From Chloroflexota bacterium (GTDB lineage Bacteria; Chloroflexota; Anaerolineae; Aggregatilineales; UBA3940), in assembly GCA_011051745.1 (NCBI GenBank), contig DRKO01000135.1, positions 1 through 7,146 of the forward strand: a stretch of 7,146 nucleotides of DNA, in the 5' to 3' direction. The position numbers were made by a program, and so were the translations under genes. Below are positions 5,350 through 7,146 of this stretch, one piece after another; position 1 is the first letter of the stretch, and every line of letters starts with the position of its first letter. Below the pieces are notes generated by a model. The model was not told the origin of the DNA. It was given only the letters and a program-made list of their open reading frames with translations, and searched no databases.

Positions 5350-6081
5350 CTACCTCCTCCGGCGGCCAAACAGGATCGCCAGCGTGCCGCCGATGAGAAC
5401 AAGCGGGGCGCAGGCGATCATCACGAGCCCCGCCGTGAACGCGGCCCGTGCCCCGCTCTGGATGTGCTCGACCAGTTGAACGCGGTCCCCCGCGAAGAGC
5501 CGCTCCGGGATCAGGTCGCCGGTCGAGGCTTTGCGGCCCAGCACGGTGATCAGATCGCCGTCCCTGAAGCCGCGCGTCCGCACCGAGCCATCCGGCAGCG
5601 AGCGGTCGCCGTCTCTGGCGGAGAGCGGCCCCGGCCCCGTCGCCAGCGTTTCGTGCAGGTTCCCCGCAAAGGAGGGGTCGGCGTTCGGAACGGTGATGAC
5701 CGTCCCGCCGCTTATGGCGATGGTGAGCGCCGGAGCGGCCTTCTCCTCCAGCCGCCACGCGCCCTTTGGTTCCTCACTTTCCGAGTCGGGGTCGGGTGGC
5801 TCTACCTCCCAGATTTCGCGGATGTAAGCCACCAGCCCGTCATCGGTGAGGGCCTGATTGCCCTGAAGCGTGCCCGTGATCAGCGCTTCCTCACCGGCGG
5901 GGAGGGCGGCGTAGGCTTCAGCGTCCAGTTGCGGCAGGTTGTTCACGCGCCGCCATTCCAGCGCCTGCCGGGGCGAGATGACAAAGGCCAGAAAGGCCCC
6001 GAAGCACAGGAGCAGGAAAGCGCCGACCCCCAGCCCGATAACCGCTCTGATCCGCTCCCGGAGGCCGTTCAGGAACCACAT
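5350..6081 (-). CDS. Two-helix membrane protein, GIDE/MULAN (BAM domain)-like
   Basis: This is a 243-residue protein with a transmembrane helix at 13-35, a large soluble middle part, and a second helix at 213-237 ending in RRRR. That order matches the 'beside-a-membrane' family related to the mitochondrial ligase MULAN/GIDE, which in bacteria lacks the RING finger. Resemblance is in pattern: EEALITGTLQGNQALTDDGLVAYIREIWEV (64-93), then GAWRLEE (107-113), a strand pair ALTIAISGGTVITVP (118-132), and GFRDGDLITVLGR (171-183) just before the second helix. An acidic, proline-containing insert (94-106) interrupts the first part. Function is unknown. The C-terminal arginines should face the cytoplasm, leaving the domain outside. 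The ribosome binding site GGGAG is 9 bases from the ATG. It is the first gene of a run with trmO and the kinase. Confidence 0.7.
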   Translation of the reverse strand: MWFLNGLRERIRAVIGLGVGAFLLLCFGAFLAFVISPRQALEWRRVNNLPQLDAEAYAALPAGEEALITGTLQGNQALTDDGLVAYIREIWEVEPPDPDSESEEPKGAWRLEEKAAPALTIAISGGTVITVPNADPSFAGNLHETLATGPGPLSARDGDRSLPDGSVRTRGFRDGDLITVLGRKASTGDLIPERLFAGDRVQLVEHIQSGARAAFTAGLVMIACAPLVLIGGTLAILFGRRRR

Positions 6082-6088
6082 AAAGGTT

Positions 6089-6135
6089 CACTCCCTGAGT
6101 GGGTGATGGGGGATGTGCGGACCAGCCTCATCACC
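6089..6135 (-). promoter_or_regulatory. Inverted repeats in the leader of the membrane protein-trmO-kinase genes
   Basis: Two nested elements lie upstream of the ATG at 6081. A long one pairs GGTGATG (6102-6108) with CATCACC (6129-6135). It has two further G-C pairs after one mismatch on the minus strand and a 14-base loop. A short one pairs CACTC (6089-6093) with GAGTG (6097-6101), and its complement includes the ribosome binding site GGGAG. They could be an operator or an RNA structure that hides the ribosome binding site. I see no clear promoter here. Roles are inferred. Confidence 0.35.
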
Positions 6136-6143
6136 TGTTGACG

Positions 6144-6179
6144 CAAAACGCCGCCAGAGAAACGATGCTCCCCGGCGGC
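6144..6179 (-). terminator. Intrinsic terminator after thioredoxin
   Basis: On the minus strand GCCGCC and GGCGGC (6174-6179 and 6150-6155) close a stem that continues through a G-T pair and GAG-CTC, with a small bulge. GTTTTGC follows (complement of 6144-6150). It lies about 40 bases after the thioredoxin stop, so it should end or reduce transcription before the membrane protein gene. The U-tract is short, so some read-through is possible. Confidence 0.6.
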
Positions 6180-6217
6180 ATGGGATGCCTGCGAAAGGGC
6201 CTGCACCGGTGACTCGG

Positions 6218-6544
6218 TCAGGCGAGGTGAGGGCCAAGCCGATCCAGCAGGCGCTTTTTGGGCATGTAGCCGGTGATGCGCTCAACGGCCTCACCGTCCT
6301 TGAACAGGATCAGGGTCGGGATGCCCATAATGCCGAAGGCCTGCATGGTGCTGGGGTTCTCGTCGGCGTCCAGCTTGGCGACCTTCAGCCTGCCATCGTA
6401 CTCCTCGGCCAGTTCCTCGACGATGGGCGCGATCATCTTGCAGGGTGCGCACCACTCCGCCCAGAAATCCACCAGTACCGGCAGGTCTGAGTCGAGCACT
6501 TCGCTTTCAAACGTTTCGTCAGTCACAGCAATGGGTTTTGCCAT
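6218..6544 (-). CDS. trxA: Thioredoxin (WCAPC active site)
   Basis: This is a 108-residue cytoplasmic thiol-disulfide oxidoreductase that reduces target disulfides and is itself reduced by thioredoxin reductase. It is full length for thioredoxin. VDFWAEWCAPC covers 25-35, with redox cysteines Cys32 and Cys35, buried Asp26, and the cis-proline Pro76 in GIPT (74-77), followed by LILFKDGE. The active site is Cys-Ala-Pro-Cys rather than the commonest Cys-Gly-Pro-Cys, a known variant that may shift the redox potential slightly. There is no signal peptide. The ATG has AGGAGT (complement of 6553-6558), 8 bases upstream. It is transcribed divergently from the TPR gene and has its own promoter and terminator, so it is probably a single-gene unit. 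No thioredoxin reductase gene is in the window. Confidence 0.96.
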   Translation of the reverse strand: MAKPIAVTDETFESEVLDSDLPVLVDFWAEWCAPCKMIAPIVEELAEEYDGRLKVAKLDADENPSTMQAFGIMGIPTLILFKDGEAVERITGYMPKKRLLDRLGPHLA

Positions 6545-6609
6545 TCCGTTGTACTCCTGAATGATAACCAGTCAGCGTGGGTTGGTGCATCCGGGGATAT
6601 GCCCCCCAG

Positions 6610-6640
6610 ATAGTACCATATCGGGGCGGGAGCCTGCCAG
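6610..6640 (-). promoter_or_regulatory. Candidate promoter of thioredoxin (extended -10)
   Basis: On the minus strand TGG-TACTAT (-10 box complement of 6610-6615) gives an extended -10 element. A weak TGGCAG lies about 18 bases further upstream as -35. Transcription would start near 6603, giving a leader of about 58 bases before the ATG. The -10 box sits between the arms of an inverted repeat GATATG (6596-6601) and CATATC (6617-6622), which might be a regulator site. Confidence 0.45.
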
Positions 6641-6649
6641 CATGTGAAC

Positions 6650-6662
6650 GGTATCTGGTATC
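6650..6662 (+). repeat. Short direct repeat GGTATC-T-GGTATC
   Basis: GGTATC occurs at 6650-6655 and 6657-6662, a spacing of 7, in the divergent region between thioredoxin and the TPR gene. It is upstream of both promoter candidates. It is too short to rule out chance. Confidence 0.3.
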
Positions 6663-6700
6663 AACAGCGTTACAGTTCCCCGTGCGAATACCGCCTCTGC

Positions 6701-6730
6701 TTGCCCGGCGGGCGGGGGGTGGTATATAGT
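6701..6730 (+). promoter_or_regulatory. Candidate promoter of the TPR gene
   Basis: TTGCCC (6701-6706) and TATATAGT (6723-6730) form a plausible sigma-70-type pair. The spacing is 16 or 18, depending on whether TATATA or TATAGT is the -10. The start of transcription would be near 6737, leaving a leader of only about 18 bases. Confidence 0.5.
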
Positions 6731-6754
6731 TGCGGTAGCAGTCAGGTATGGAGT

Positions 6755-7146
6755 ATGAACGACACGTTCAAACGTCCCGGTCTCTGGAAGCGACTGCGCG
6801 CCTTTTATTTTCTCTGGCGGGGCAGGGTGTACCGTCACTACGGGATCGTGCGGGGTGACGGCCTCCAGTTTGTCCTGGCCGTGGAGAGATACGAGCGGGC
6901 GCTCTCTCTGAACCCGTTGCTGGAAGCGGCCTATCTGGAGCGTGGCGCGATCCTGTGGCGGGAGCTTGACAGGGCGGACGAGGCAGTCGCCGATCTCTCG
7001 GCGGCGCTGGTGCTCCGTCCCGGCTGGCCTGAAGCTCTCTTTTATCGGGGTCTGGCTTACCAGGCCGCCGGTAACTACCGGGCCGCCATGCAGGACCTGA
7101 CGGCCTATCTCGCTTCTGACGATCGTTCGTGGCGGGATCACGCAGT
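6755..7146 (+). CDS. TPR-repeat protein, N-terminal part (runs off the window)
   Basis: The frame stays open from the ATG at 6755 to the end of the window (130 codons and two bases). A basic, aromatic N-terminus (1-30: KRPGLWKRLRAFYFLWRGR) is followed by tetratricopeptide repeats. The second half of one repeat is at about 37-54 (AVERYERALSLNP). A full one is at about 58-91 (AAYLERGAILWRELDRADEA, then ALVLRPGW). Another is at about 92-125 (PEALFYRGLAYQAAGNYRAA, then YLASDD). The Gly/Ala-8, Tyr-11 and Ala-20 positions and the closing Pro are visible. TPR domains bind other proteins, so the partner is unknown. There is no signal peptide or clear membrane helix. The ribosome binding site is weak (AGG, 8 bases upstream). 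A nearby ATG at 6748 opens a different, short frame and is not used. Confidence 0.8.
   Translation, partial: MNDTFKRPGLWKRLRAFYFLWRGRVYRHYGIVRGDGLQFVLAVERYERALSLNPLLEAAYLERGAILWRELDRADEAVADLSAALVLRPGWPEALFYRGLAYQAAGNYRAAMQDLTAYLASDDRSWRDHA

Noticed and set aside
5345..5758. N-terminal extension of TrmO to 295 residues
   Set aside because: The added part lies over the membrane protein gene in another frame and looks like shadow sequence. TrmO begins with its normal N-terminus at 5344.
5464..6141. Open frame of 225 codons on the plus strand
   Set aside because: It mirrors the membrane protein gene on the other strand and has low-complexity composition with no domain signs.
6572..7141. Open frame of 189 codons on the minus strand
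   Set aside because: It covers the TPR gene and both promoter candidates in antisense. The plus-strand TPR reading has clear repeat structure.
1..7146. tRNA genes, CRISPR arrays, insertion sequences, phage or defence genes
   Set aside because: No cloverleaf, regularly spaced repeat, transposase, terminal inverted repeat or defence domain was seen on either strand.

Overview
This is an ordinary-looking bacterial chromosome segment, GC-rich by eye (about 60 %). Genes are tightly packed, with strong AGGAGG-type ribosome binding sites, some GTG and TTG starts, and intrinsic hairpin terminators. The gene types and the style of the electron transfer flavoprotein suggest a deep-branching Gram-negative-type or Chloroflexota-like bacterium. 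That placement is a low-confidence guess, because no rRNA or other lineage marker is present. I saw no tRNA, rRNA, CRISPR array, insertion sequence or phage gene.

Layout. At the left edge (1-132, +) is the last transmembrane end of a probable FeoB ferrous iron transporter, followed by a clear intrinsic terminator (165-199). A ZIP-family divalent metal transporter follows (251-1069, +), so the left edge is a metal-ion uptake locus. After a short regulatory gap holding an inverted repeat next to a -10 box, etfB and etfA form a compact two-gene operon (1191-1976 and 1979-2962, +) for the two subunits of electron transfer flavoprotein. This operon converges on the next block at a bidirectional terminator (2983-3017).

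Minus-strand block, read from right to left: thioredoxin (6544-6218) with its own promoter and terminator; a two-helix membrane protein resembling the bacterial GIDE/MULAN 'beside-a-membrane' family (6081-5350); the tRNA t6A37 methyltransferase TrmO/TsaA (5344-4871); a P-loop predicted kinase (4874-4227) whose GTG start overlaps the trmO stop; and, after a 150-base gap, an extended SDR NAD-dependent sugar epimerase/dehydratase (4076-3030). The middle three genes are packed as an operon. At the right edge (6755-7146, +) a TPR-repeat protein starts divergently from thioredoxin and runs off the window.

How the genes relate. FeoB and ZIP share metal import. EtfB and EtfA form one heterodimer that passes electrons from flavin dehydrogenases to the quinone pool or another acceptor. 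The membrane protein, TrmO and kinase are probably co-expressed but have no obvious common pathway. I found no convincing previously undescribed system. The best leads are the GIDE-like membrane protein with TrmO and kinase, the possible TetR-type operator before etfB, and several short repeats in the intergenic regions.
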